From contig OZ020489.1 in the NCBI GenBank assembly GCA_963971405.1, positions 32,459,047 to 32,523,046 on the forward strand: 64,000 nucleotides of DNA, written 5' to 3'. Shown here piece by piece: positions 55,244 through 64,000 of the stretch. This DNA comes from Psococerastis gibbosa (Eukaryota; Arthropoda; Insecta; Psocodea; Psocidae). Position 1 is the first letter of the stretch; each line of letters opens with the position of its first letter. A model generated the notes under the pieces. It did no database searches and was not told the DNA's origin. It saw only the letters and a list, made by a program, of their open reading frames with translations. A program made the translations under genes and the position numbers.

Positions 55244-56645
55244 ACGAGACACAAACACCTTTTCAATACTGTCCATTAATATACGAAAAATCTGTACAAA
55301 CTGGGATAGATTTAAATTATATTTCAATAATTTTTTATTTCTCATTGACTGCATTGTTTTTGTAGAGGTAGACGAGAGAAAGGAGATATTGGAAATGTTT
55401 AATTTGGTTGGATACAATAAGTATTTCTGGCTTCGCGACAGAAATGGAGGTGGTATATGTGTTTATCTTAGGGATATTTATCCGTGTCACGTACTGCAAC
55501 GTCTTACAGATAGTTTTGAAAACGTAACTCTTGAAGTAAAAATGGCAAACTTTAGCTTATTTGTTTTAGCGATTTACCGGCCTCCTGAAAAATCTAAATC
55601 TAGTTTTATTACAGAACTAGATACGTTTTTGAGTAAATTGCCGTATGGAAATGCACTTTTATGTGGGGATATAAACATCGATCTTAAAGATGGTAAGAGT
55701 GTGACTGAAGAATACTGTGACATGCTTTCACTAAAGGGCTTCCTGATGGGAATAAGTAGTAATTTTACACGTGAGGCATTTCTTGTGGACCATTGGGTGA
55801 AATCCTGTCTGGACCATGTGTTTATCAGGTTTATTCACCAAAAGTCCCGAGCCGATACATATGTTATCCGAAATATGGTGACTGATCACTTCACGGTTGG
55901 GGCCACTCTAAAGTTTCCTCTACATTGTACTTCTAGCCAGAATGACCAGGCCTCTTGTACCATATTTGATAGACAAAAATTTGATGATATTCTAAAGGCT
56001 AGTGAACAAGATCTTGGATCGTTATTACTCTCTAATGACTGCTTATATATTTATGACCAACTACATTCTATTCTTTCTAAGTGTAAACAAGCATCGCAAA
56101 AATCTGTTACCTTTAAAAGGAGAAGGTACACGCCTAGGAAAGATTGGATGACTAAAGAATTATTAGATAAATTGCAGGAAAGAGATGTTATGGCTAAATT
56201 AAATTTATCTGAACCCCATCAGAGAGAATTGCATAACAAATTTAGAAACCAAGTAACAAAGGAAATTAGGAAGGCTAAGGCTGCCTTTTATAAAGAAAAA
56301 TTTACTTCGGTGAAAAATAGCATCAAGGATACTTGGGCTGAAATTAATAAAATAAGAGGAAAAAACCCTAGACAAGACACAGATACCTTTATTGAAAAAT
56401 TTTTTTTGAGGGATGATACGTCTCTCAGTCAAATCGCCAATCATTTCTGCGAAACATTTTCTAGTGGTGTTAACGGTATAATTCATGAATGTCATGTTGA
56501 TACCCTTCCTGAATCCGATTTAGTTGCAAATATACTTTCCTCAAGGTTTGAAATTGTAGATCATATAAGCAAAGACGAAATTAAAAAAATTTTGAACAAG
56601 ATGAAAAAAAAAACCGAGCGCCGGGATAGATGGTATTTGCCTTAG
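55200..56645 (+). pseudogene. LINE ORF2, endonuclease and linker part
   Basis: This encodes an apurinic-type endonuclease that nicks the target DNA. Visible catalytic landmarks by residue of this frame: Asn27 in SINIRKI, Glu56 in VEVDE, YRPP at 126-129, GDIN at 156-159, LDH at 204-206 and the terminal DH at 229-230, the usual order for LINE endonucleases. A basic, Lys-rich linker follows (about residues 300-400). The frame begins at an ATG inside rep-alpha, so that start is fortuitous. It leaves frame after a run of ten A at 56604-56613; reading one base over continues directly into the reverse transcriptase. Confidence 0.85.
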
Positions 56646-57843
56646 CGATATATTAAGAAATATTAATATTCTCTTACCTGTTATTACGAAATTTGTTAAT
56701 GCCAGTCTAAATACTGGTATTATCCCGGACACACTTAAAACTGCAATTGTAAAGCCAATTTTTAAAAGTGATGCCCGAAATAACTACTCAAACTATCGAC
56801 CTATTTCTATTTTGTGTTCTTTGGAAAAACTACTTGAAAAAGTAATAGCTTCAAGATTAACAATTTACCTCGAGTCAAACAATATCATCCCTCGTGAGCA
56901 ATTCGGTTTCAGGAAAGGGTTGTCTACAAATCACCTTTTGCAAGAATTTGCAAACTATGTCAACGGTAACCTGAACAGAAATTTCTTTGTATTAGTAATT
57001 TATGTGGATTTTAAAAAAGCATTTGACACACTGAACTTCAACGGCATTATAACGGAACTATTCAACATCGGAGTCAGTTCTAAACTGACAAACTGGTTTA
57101 AAAATTATTTTAAAGACAGAAAATTGGTTGTAAAATTAAAGAATTTTTTGAGTACAGCAGCTAAACAGCAATCAGGTGTGCCCCAGGGTTCAATTTTAGG
57201 TCCACTTCTCTATTTAATCTTCGTGCGGTCTATGGCGAATATATTTAAACATTGTAAAATTCTTCAATTTGCTGACGACACCGTCATTATGACGCAATGC
57301 AAAGATATTGATGAAGGGTTAAAAGTATTAAATGCTGAATTTTATTGTTTTCTTCAGTGGGCGCATGATCATGGCCTAATATTAAATGAAAAGAAAACCA
57401 ATGTAATGGTGATTCGTCCACCGAATGTTGATTATGTGAATATAAAAATTAAATTTCATGACCAGAGGTGTCTGCATCTAAATCAAAAGAAATCGTTTGA
57501 TTCCATAACTTGTGCATGTGTAACGACGTTGAACCAAGTTAATGTACAGACATACTTAGGGATTGTTATTGATGATCGCTTTAGGTGGTCTCACCATGTC
57601 GAATTTATATATAGAAAATTGCGATCTTGTGTTTTTGCTGTGTCGTGTCTTAGAGGCACCAACAAAAAAATTCAGCTGATCGCTTACCGAGCTCTAGTTG
57701 AGTCAATTTTGAGGTACGGAATAGTAGCTTGGGGCTCGGCAGCCGAATGTTATACCAAGAGAATTAGGAACCTGCAGGTCTCTCTCTTAAAAACAATTGA
57801 CAATAATCTACACAGGGAAACAAACAGCAATTTTTTTCTTTAA
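56614..57843 (+). pseudogene. LINE ORF2, reverse transcriptase part
   Basis: The frame continues with KPSAGIDGICLSDIL, the 'K..G.DGI' entry of LINE reverse transcriptases. Next come NYRPISIL, FGFRKGLSTNHLL, motif A VIYVDFKKAFDTL (Asp at 57007), SGVPQGSILGPLL and the catalytic LQFADDTVIM near 57268. Then TYLGIVIDDRFRWSHHVEFI and YRALVESILRYGIVAWGS in the thumb. All metal-binding Asp residues are present. The stretch after GPLL reads LIFVRSMANI where IND is usual. The frame is lost at a T-run near 57831-57837. Confidence 0.88.
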
Positions 57844-58141
57844 GAAATATCGTGTATTGCCTATAACTTTATTACATACTCAAGCCATTTTATTGTTGAA
57901 TTATTTTAACTCAAAATATAAGACCATAAATCCTTCTAGGTACAGTCGCAGAGCTGGAACAACCTACAAACATTATATTGAGCTGCCTCATAATAATATG
58001 TATGGCTATCATGAACTTAAGGTGGCAATTCCCCGAGTATTTAATTTGATTCCCGTCAGTCTTCTAGAGTTGGATAGCTACAATGCTGTTAAGCGAAATC
58101 TAGGGGACTGGCTGATAAATTGTTTAAATGATGGCGATTAA
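57838..58141 (+). pseudogene. LINE ORF2, C-terminal part
   Basis: After the T-run the shifted frame gives KKYRVLPITLLHTQAILLLN, YKHYIELPHNNMYGYHELKV and IPRVFNLIPVSLLELDS, ending ..INCLNDGD at 58141. It matches in layout the ends of the remnants at 5.6 and 46.6-47.2 kb ('FN.LP'). The function of this domain in LINEs is not well known. Confidence 0.8.
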
Positions 58142-58466
58142 TTCTTTTGATTTATTTTTATTTTATTTTATACAGGATAATGTAAGGTAACTTTAACTTA
58201 TTTAACATTAACTAACTATATAACTGTATTATTATTATTTTATTTACACTTGTAATAATGTAGTTCGTACTCCCCATAATAACTGTTTTTAGTCTTTTGG
58301 CGAATCCTGCCACAAGCCTCCCTTATGGGGCTTACATGCAGTATTCCGGTAAAAACTATTATTTTCTTTAATGTTGTATTGTTTTATTTCTATTAAATGC
58401 TCCCAGTGCTGGGGGTACCGGCTGGGGAAAAAAAAAATTATTATTATTATTATTATTATTATTATT

Positions 58467-59015
58467 GGCACGATTAAGATATGGAGTACCTCTTAAAACA
58501 ATTAAATTAGCGTACCACGCCCTGGTTGAATCCATAGTAAGCTACGGTATAACAGTATACTTCAAAGATAGAAACACATACACCTACAAACTAGAAATGA
58601 TACAAAAGCGTATAATAAAAAACATGTTATCAAATGAAATCAACAAGAAATACAAACAATACGAAGAAAAATTCAAACATGCTAACATTCTGCCAATAAC
58701 GAAACTATTCAAGTATAAATTAATAAGAGATAACTATTTTAAAAAAGAATACCAAATAGATGATAAAGGGAAGTACAATACAAGAAACCCAAAAAAGCTT
58801 AAGTTTGAGATAACATATAACAAATACGGAGAGAGATTAAACAAAGTACTTATACCAAAGATATTTAATGAACTTCCTCCTCAAATGAAAAAATTGTATT
58901 ATATATATAACAATATCATCCTTCAGAGTTCAGAGGGATCTCATTCATTGCCAGAAGGCTAGAGTGAGTACTCTATAATGGTTTATTATTATTAATTATT
59001 AATCAAATTTATATC
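58467..59015 (+). mobile_element. Second LINE 3' end, abutting the first
   Basis: The open frame to 58962 starts at RLRYGVPLKTIKLAYHALVE, SIVSYGITVYF and runs through KIFNELPPQMKKLYYIYNNI to a stop. It is the same region as 57.65-58.14 kb but strongly diverged. 'gagtgagtactc' and a TTATTATTATTAATTATT tail follow. It begins exactly at the (TTA)n of the upstream LINE, in the same orientation, so either one inserted at the other's border or both sit at a shared microsatellite. Confidence 0.8.
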
Positions 59016-59308
59016 TTGCAGTACCACTGCACTAAGATCGCTCGATCGCTTGACTTTTCCTTCCTTCGCCTTCAGGGCCAGTTTCGCAACCCCAGTACAA
59101 AATAGTGCCCTGCACAGAAAATACTGTGTTTTTCGCTTAACCCGGCTCAAACTCGATTCGATTCCGAGCTTCCATCTTCACCGCAAGGAGGTATAGATTG
59201 GGGGGTTTTGTCTCTTTGACTCTGAGACCAGAAGACACTACTCAGAAGCTCAGCTACTTTGAAGCCAAACTCAGGGCATTATGTCCAGAAAAGAGTCGAG
59301 AAAAATCT

Positions 59309-59422
59309 TCTTTTTCTTCTTCTTCCCCCTAAGTGCCGCGTGCGCAGCGTGGGGGGGGGGGGGGGGTCACCCCGGATCTATTTCCTGAACTCGCCCCGGT
59401 CGCACGCTAACGCCTTGAACTT
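59309..59422 (-). mobile_element. 114-bp truncated retro-insertion with 11-bp target duplications
   Basis: GAGAAAAATCT flanks exactly (59298-59308, 59423-59433). On the minus strand the insert ends 'agggggaagaagaagaaaaa', a (GAA)-type tail like the LINE at 51.1 kb. It contains a run of about 16 G on the plus strand. No ORF left. Confidence 0.75.
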
Positions 59423-59433
59423 GAGAAAAATCT

Positions 59434-60025
59434 GAATCTATTAATTCGTCCCTTGGCCAATATTTTTCCACTACAGAACAAAAATTAAAACATGTTATTG
59501 TGACGTACGATATGTATGTGTGTGTTTTGACCAAACATAAATTTCACCCAATGACTCTCAATCAATGCAATTGTAGTGCTCTACGCGGAACATTTATTGA
59601 AAAGCAAGCTATGCAAATTTCCGTTTACATTCTTGTATGATTTGTTGGCAGGATTTGAGTCATCAGGTATTCGCAGGGGCTTTGCCTGAGTCCTATTATT
59701 TTGCTCTTATCCTCATTTTATGAGGGTAATGAAATCCCTAGGATTATACAGGATTACCCTCTCAACCGTCTGCCAGGTCCGGGAGTTTATTTCCAACAAA
59801 AACTACTTTTGACGTCGTATTTCGACTCAATTTGCGCTCTGTTTGCTTTGTCTGATTATGTGCTAACATGGTAATATTGGTGTTATGTCTGAGAATGTTC
59901 CTGCTGCAGATAAAATGCCTTCATGGAGGTTAAGACTTTAAAGACTTAATAAATCGGAAACAAAACAACAAGACAAGACGGCCGGAATCAGGTGACAAAG
60001 CAGTATTGGAACGATTCGGACTGGT
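59434..60025. other. Unannotated stretch
   Basis: Nothing recognised. Confidence 0.45.
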
Positions 60026-60029
60026 GGGT

Positions 60030-60117
60030 AGATACTAAGTCTCCCAATCTCGGAAGTGCCACTGAAGATCTAGACCGCAGATGTTGACGAAACGTTTTCA
60101 TATCTGCGATTCTACTA
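60030..60117 (+). mobile_element. rep-epsilon fragment
   Basis: 'gtgccactgaagatctagac' and 'cgcagatgttgacgaaacg' hold the conserved hairpin; 'gcgattctactacaat' is a worn right end. The left end is absent. Confidence 0.6.
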
Positions 60118-60287
60118 CAATATCTTGTGACCTTAAAAGCGTTTCGTGATTTTTTAACAAGTCGAATTTCACTGGAAACATTTGCCGAGTTATCAAAAAT
60201 GTCGTATCTCTTAGAAGAAATCCTCCTCTACATTTTGTTTTATGATATGTGACCAATTATATTGTAAATTGTATACTGTTTTTGTTG

Positions 60288-60375
60288 CTGACCCCTAGTT
60301 GAGTGTAATAGAGGGTCTTATGACCCTAACTCCACTAGGTTGGTCTCAGCTAAAAAAAAGTCATTATTTATTTTG
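60288..60375 (+). mobile_element. SINE-A tail fragment
   Basis: Only the 3' part is present: 'ctagttgagtgtaatagagg', 'gtcttatgaccctaactcca' and the tail. The 5' truncation removes the promoter. Confidence 0.7.
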
Positions 60376-60503
60376 TAGTATATTTTGATGTCCTATACCT
60401 AACCTAACCTGTAGGTACCTGCTAATGTATTTGCTCTCCTTCCTGATTACTGCACGACTGCTGGGGACTAAAATGTAGGACCATACGACACTTATTGTAT
60501 ACA

Positions 60504-60574
60504 GGCGGGGTTTCCACCGACCTCTCGTTGCAGAATGCATATATGTTGACGTGGTAGCAGACATTCTAGACTTA
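60504..60574 (+). mobile_element. Orphan left arm of a hairpin element
   Basis: GGCGGGGTTTCCACCGACCT, a short linker, then GACGTGGTAGCAGACATT and 'ctagactta' form one arm up to the centre. The matching right arm is missing: the next element starts at the centre and flanking DNA follows it directly. Confidence 0.75.
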
Positions 60575-60827
60575 GGCGGGGTTTCCACCGACCTCTCATT
60601 GCAGAATGCAAATGACATTAACGGAAATTTGAATTTTTCTTTTTATAGAAATCAATTAAAATGGTTGTACTTAACATATCCCATGACGCCATTTTTTAAT
60701 TTTAGTTTGTTTGTTTGTGATTTTACTCTATGATCGTTGATCAATTTTAACTATTGCATAGAGTAAAACAAAAATTTCCGTCAATGTCATTTGCATTCTG
60801 CAATGAGAGGTCGGTGGAAACCCCGCC
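60575..60827 (+). mobile_element. Inner-type hairpin element, 253 bp, cleanest copy
   Basis: GGCGGGGTTTCCACCGACCT and its exact complement end it, TA on both sides (60573-60574, 60828-60829). The AT-rich middle matches the inner elements at 36.8 and 42.7 kb ('tatcccatgacgccattttt', 'gatcaattttaactat'). It again sits at the 'gactTA' centre of another hairpin. Confidence 0.88.
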
Positions 60828-60829
60828 TA

Positions 60830-61205
60830 ACGAACAACTTGCTGTTCTGTCTGACCAGTGATTGTTGGCCGTTCGTGTATTGCTATTTTACCCTTTCCAC
60901 GATAAAAATTTCTGGGAGCTGAGGAAGTTTGTATAAAATGTGATACATCCTATCAGTGATAAAGTGGATTCATCAATAATTAGATTACTTGAATAACTCT
61001 CGGGCATTTCATTTAAGAAATTTATTTATCCCCCATCGTCTGAAAAGTTCTGTAATTTGTCTGATGTGCGTTGATTTAATTTCAGGAAAAATCACCGCTT
61101 TTCTCCCTCGATTTTTTTAAAATAAAACCAGGTCTGTGTTACTCTCTTAAAATATTGTAATTGTTTCGACTTGAGGTCTTGTTCCTTTCATAATCTAAGA
61201 ATACT
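60830..61205. other. Unannotated stretch
   Basis: Nothing recognised. Confidence 0.4.
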
Positions 61206-61214
61206 TCTTGTGGT

Positions 61215-61320
61215 ACTTCCCACCAACCCTTGAAAAGTATTGAATACTCCACGACACCGCCGTGCACTGGTAAATTACGGTATTCCCTTATGATACTCTT
61301 CAAGCGATGGGGGAACCCAG
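61215..61320 (+). repeat. Partial copy of the 21.6-22.0 kb duplicated module
   Basis: 'ccttgaaaagtattgaatac', 'ccgccgtgcactggtaaatt' and 'atgatactcttcaagcgatg' match that module. As at 21 kb, a minus-strand SINE-C is next to it, so the two places may share a larger duplicated segment. Confidence 0.55.
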
Positions 61321-61353
61321 CCTTAGTGGCTCGTATTTTAACAGGCTGTAGAG

Positions 61354-61624
61354 TAGTAGTAGTAGTGTTCGTCGGGTTTTAATAACGACTTAGGCCTCAT
61401 ATTTGGGCCCATAGAGCGACCCCGACTTGACTGTCCTACGCCAGCCCATAGGACAGTGGACCTCCGCACCACTTGGGAAACACAGTGAAGTCACACGATT
61501 AGTTCGGAGGTAACCAGGACAAGTCCTACCATGTCTCCCTACCGGCACTGTGCACACGACCAAGTTCTCTGCAGCTTTGAACCTGCTCTGGTCCGCTGGA
61601 TTCAACTTGGTATGGCGGCCGGTT
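61354..61624 (-). mobile_element. SINE-C, (CTA)n-tail form, with 12-bp target duplications
   Basis: CAGGCTGTAGAG flanks exactly (61342-61353, 61625-61636). Minus strand from CCGGCCGCCATACCAAG to the (CTA)n tail, with a small internal deletion relative to 21.0 kb (about 18 bp of the 'ttcggaatccactataatca' block). Confidence 0.88.
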
Positions 61625-61699
61625 CAGGCTGTAGAGATTAAACAGATTTAACTGCTGGTTTATCGACTTAGAAGATATTTGAGGTAACATTCTTAGTGC

Positions 61700-61930
61700 A
61701 GCATCCAACAACAATTAAGAAAGAAAGAAGAAAGAAAATTGTCTTTATTTTACATATGGGCGAATTTTGGGCCTTTCGGCCTACTCTTATAACTAACCCA
61801 TTAATGTCGTGCAAATACTTGCCCCAAAAACTGCGCAGATTGCCTGGAAGAACCCACCTGGTAGACCAAGAAGGCAATGGAGCTATCTGCCGGAATGCGG
61901 CAACTGGTTTACAAGCCTCCACTTCCATAA
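61700..61930 (-). mobile_element. Possible retroelement 3' tail
   Basis: The minus strand has the hairpin 'taggccgaaaggcccaaa', AATAAA and a (CTTT)-type tail, the layout of the LINE tails at 8.4 kb. No protein signature. The overlapping plus-strand open frame of 117 codons starts in this tail and looks fortuitous. Confidence 0.4.
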
Positions 61931-64000
61931 CTGGCCGTAAAATCCGTTGGATTCAAATTAACATTGGAAAACCTGCAGTTGGTGGGAGCAGCTCCAAATC
62001 AAGGAAGCTTGTGCCTCATTGGCGGCAAAACAGAAGAGGTGCAGGTTAAGTTATCTAGCTGACTATTTTTGTCTCGAGCACCAATTTTCTTCTCTATTCT
62101 GAGTAGTACAATACATACGTGTATATGTATATCTCCGCCCATGTAGTTACTGTTCTACAAGTTCCACGTTGCGTGCAGGTTGAGGACATAACTAAAGTTG
62201 ATAATTGTGTTGGTTGGGTGGAAGGGGAGGTTTGTCGGGAGGGAGGGGGGCTTATGTGTTGGGATTATGTCAGCGTTCGGGACGTGCCTCCACGTAATCA
62301 GCTAAGTGCTGGCCTACCTTATTTGAGTCCCTGCAGGCTGTAGCAGGTTTCCCCGCTTGGCTTCCGAGCATACCCGTACAATTAACATGATCCTGTGTTA
62401 AATTGATTAACGACTGAAGGGCAAATTCGTGTCAATACTGTTCGTGAGAATTCGGTGTAGTCTTGTGTTGTGTGTGTCATTTTATTGGCGTAATTTTAAC
62501 ATTTTTTTTGTTGTTTTGACTCTGAATTGGTGAGTATTATTTTCTGTTAGCTCTAAAAAATTTATTTGTCTCCCCGGGAATTATTTACATCACTTTAATA
62601 CCGGTGTTAAAATTGCCCCAGCAAACGAAATTTATTATTATTTTGTGATATACATAAGTGAAGCATACGCAACAATTAATACCAGTTGAGAAACCAATTC
62701 TGTAATATTAATTTATTGTACTTTAACTCCCTTAAGTTACAATCATTGGGGTTTATTTGGAATAATTTAATCGTATTCCCAGATAAGTTATTCTTTAAAT
62801 GCCATGGTAGACTTGCTGGGGTGTAGTTATAAACACGCGCCCATTCATACTCTGCCCATGCGCGAGAGATAACAATTGAACGTGGCTGAGGGACAATGTC
62901 GTGTTTTTATTTTCATTTTCATTTGAAAAGTAAGCAGTGCTGAATGTAGTATTGCCCCATAAATCGTCGAATGATTGTTGGGTCAAACTGTCCCAATAAA
63001 AGTTATGGAAGCTATTTTCGCCAAGCGCACTTGAATAGAAAAGTCATTATTCTACCCGGGCTAGGTCATTATTCAGCAATAAATCACCTCCACAATGACC
63101 AGACAACAAAATCACCCAACAATGCCAATTCATTTCAACTTGAACGGCTGCTCATTCAATCTTTTATTAATTGTTTCCGAAATTTCTTTTTTGGATCTTG
63201 TACTAAACCCATTTATCCACGACTATGCGACTTCTACACTATCCGCATTATACTTTTAATTTTATCCTGTATATCATTAGTCATTTATCGTTATTGTAGC
63301 CATGCGGCGCATTGCAAAGGAAGAATATTCTGGTGTGAATTATAATATTATTAATAGTCTGAGTGGAATATAAATAATTAGATTACTCGTGACTTCGTGG
63401 TATTTCATTGTAATAAACAAAAAATAACAAAAACTTAGAGTTTTAGAAAAACATGTTATAACAACCCGAATTAGTAAAACCCAAATAATCGTTAAGAAAT
63501 TAACTTTGTCTAAGAAACCCACTAGCACAGTTACACCTTATCTGCGATTTGAGACTTGCTCAACTCGAGGAGAAGATGCAAATGTGACTAGGGGGAGGAA
63601 ACCTTGGTTTATATAGAGTGGAACGATTAGCTGGATTTTTTTGTTGCAGAAATAGATGATTATATACTTTTTATATCGTGTAATTTTCAGTTTAATAGTT
63701 GAGATGGAAACCTTTTTTCATTATTTTTTTTTTGCAAATGCACCTTATACGATGTGATGTGCCTGTTGCCGTTTTAAGCTCACAAAATTTACAGCAAATG
63801 ATAGATTCAATAGTAAATATACATTTTCTCACCTGAAATATTGTTTCGAGGAAACCCGAAAGCTGCATTAAAAGATTTTGTAAAGTAGTCTTCATTTTGA
63901 GTTTCAATCTATCGATTGGTTTGCAGCGAATTTTTCTCCTTCTCTACTCCTGTTTATCTTGTGCGGTTCTTTTTATTGTAAGGTAAGTGTCGCATCCTAG
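61931..64000. other. Unannotated 2-kb stretch to the window end
   Basis: No exon, repeat arm or RNA motif recognised. The frame at 62971-63345 has no motif. Confidence 0.45.

Larger units (their letters stand above)
55244..58466 (+). mobile_element. LINE (CR1/Jockey-group), ORF2 nearly complete, ORF1 absent
   Basis: About 3.2 kb holds endonuclease, reverse transcriptase, C-terminal region, 3' UTR, an inverted 'cagtgctggggg'/'taccggctggg' motif, about ten A and a (TTA)n tail (58438-58466). The protein is interrupted only at two homopolymer runs. The 5' end abuts a rep-alpha fragment, so ORF1 and 5' UTR are missing by truncation. The best-preserved autonomous-type element in the window and the likely kind of driver for short retroelements. 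Clade (CR1, Crack, Daphne, Jockey) cannot be decided without a tree. Confidence 0.85.

Noticed and set aside
61696-62049. 117-codon open frame
   Set aside because: It starts inside a tail-like minus-strand repeat and has no domain or compositional sign of coding.
1-64000. LTR retroelement or Polinton remains
   Set aside because: No gag, protease, integrase, capsid or envelope signature and no long terminal direct repeats were seen.

Overview
The window looks like a gene desert from an AT-rich, repeat-loaded arthropod (most likely insect) nuclear genome. The grounds are the mix of elements: LINEs with an apurinic endonuclease and several different C-terminal ends, tRNA-derived SINEs, hAT-like miniature elements, and a large family of small hairpin DNA elements. 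I recognise no host protein-coding exon. Every open frame with a recognisable protein signature belongs to a non-LTR retrotransposon. I see no LTR retroelement, Polinton or envelope-bearing element, no CRISPR array, no rRNA, and no tRNA gene I would call functional. Species cannot be decided from the sequence.

Layout. 1-13 kb: a 313-bp palindromic MITE, a SINE-C copy with 14-bp target duplications, hairpin elements at 2.7 and 7.9 kb, a 237-bp tandem duplication, and a cluster of LINE tails around a tRNA-like cassette at 8.9 kb. 13-24 kb: a truncated LINE inside an inverted-repeat element, a LINE nested in a LINE at 17.7-18.5 kb, a folded tandem structure at 20.5 kb, further SINEs and a hairpin MITE at 22 kb. 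24-36 kb: a hAT-like element, large and small hairpin MITEs, a LINE 3' end with a long poly-A, and a four-copy 231-bp satellite at 28.7-29.6 kb. 36-48 kb: two copies of a 386-bp 'hairpin inside a hairpin' composite (36.7 and 42.6 kb), three hAT-like MITEs and SINEs. 48-64 kb: more LINE 3' ends, a diverged triplicated motif at 54.3-54.9 kb, and the best preserved element, a LINE ORF2 (55.2-58.5 kb) with endonuclease and reverse transcriptase interrupted only at two homopolymer runs.

How the parts work together. Autonomous LINEs supply endonuclease and reverse transcriptase. SINE-A shares a 3' hairpin with one LINE tail and probably borrowed that LINE's machinery. SINE-C copies carry 12-15 bp target duplications typical of LINE-driven insertion. 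The small DNA elements have no transposase in the window and must depend on one encoded elsewhere. The most unusual signal is the family of GGCG-ended hairpin elements. Several share an 18-nt core (GACGTGGTAGCAGACATT) at the tip of the fold, whatever their outer arms. One member is inserted at the exact centre of another, and that nested composite has itself moved as a unit. Family names such as SINE-A or rep-alpha are labels made up for this window.
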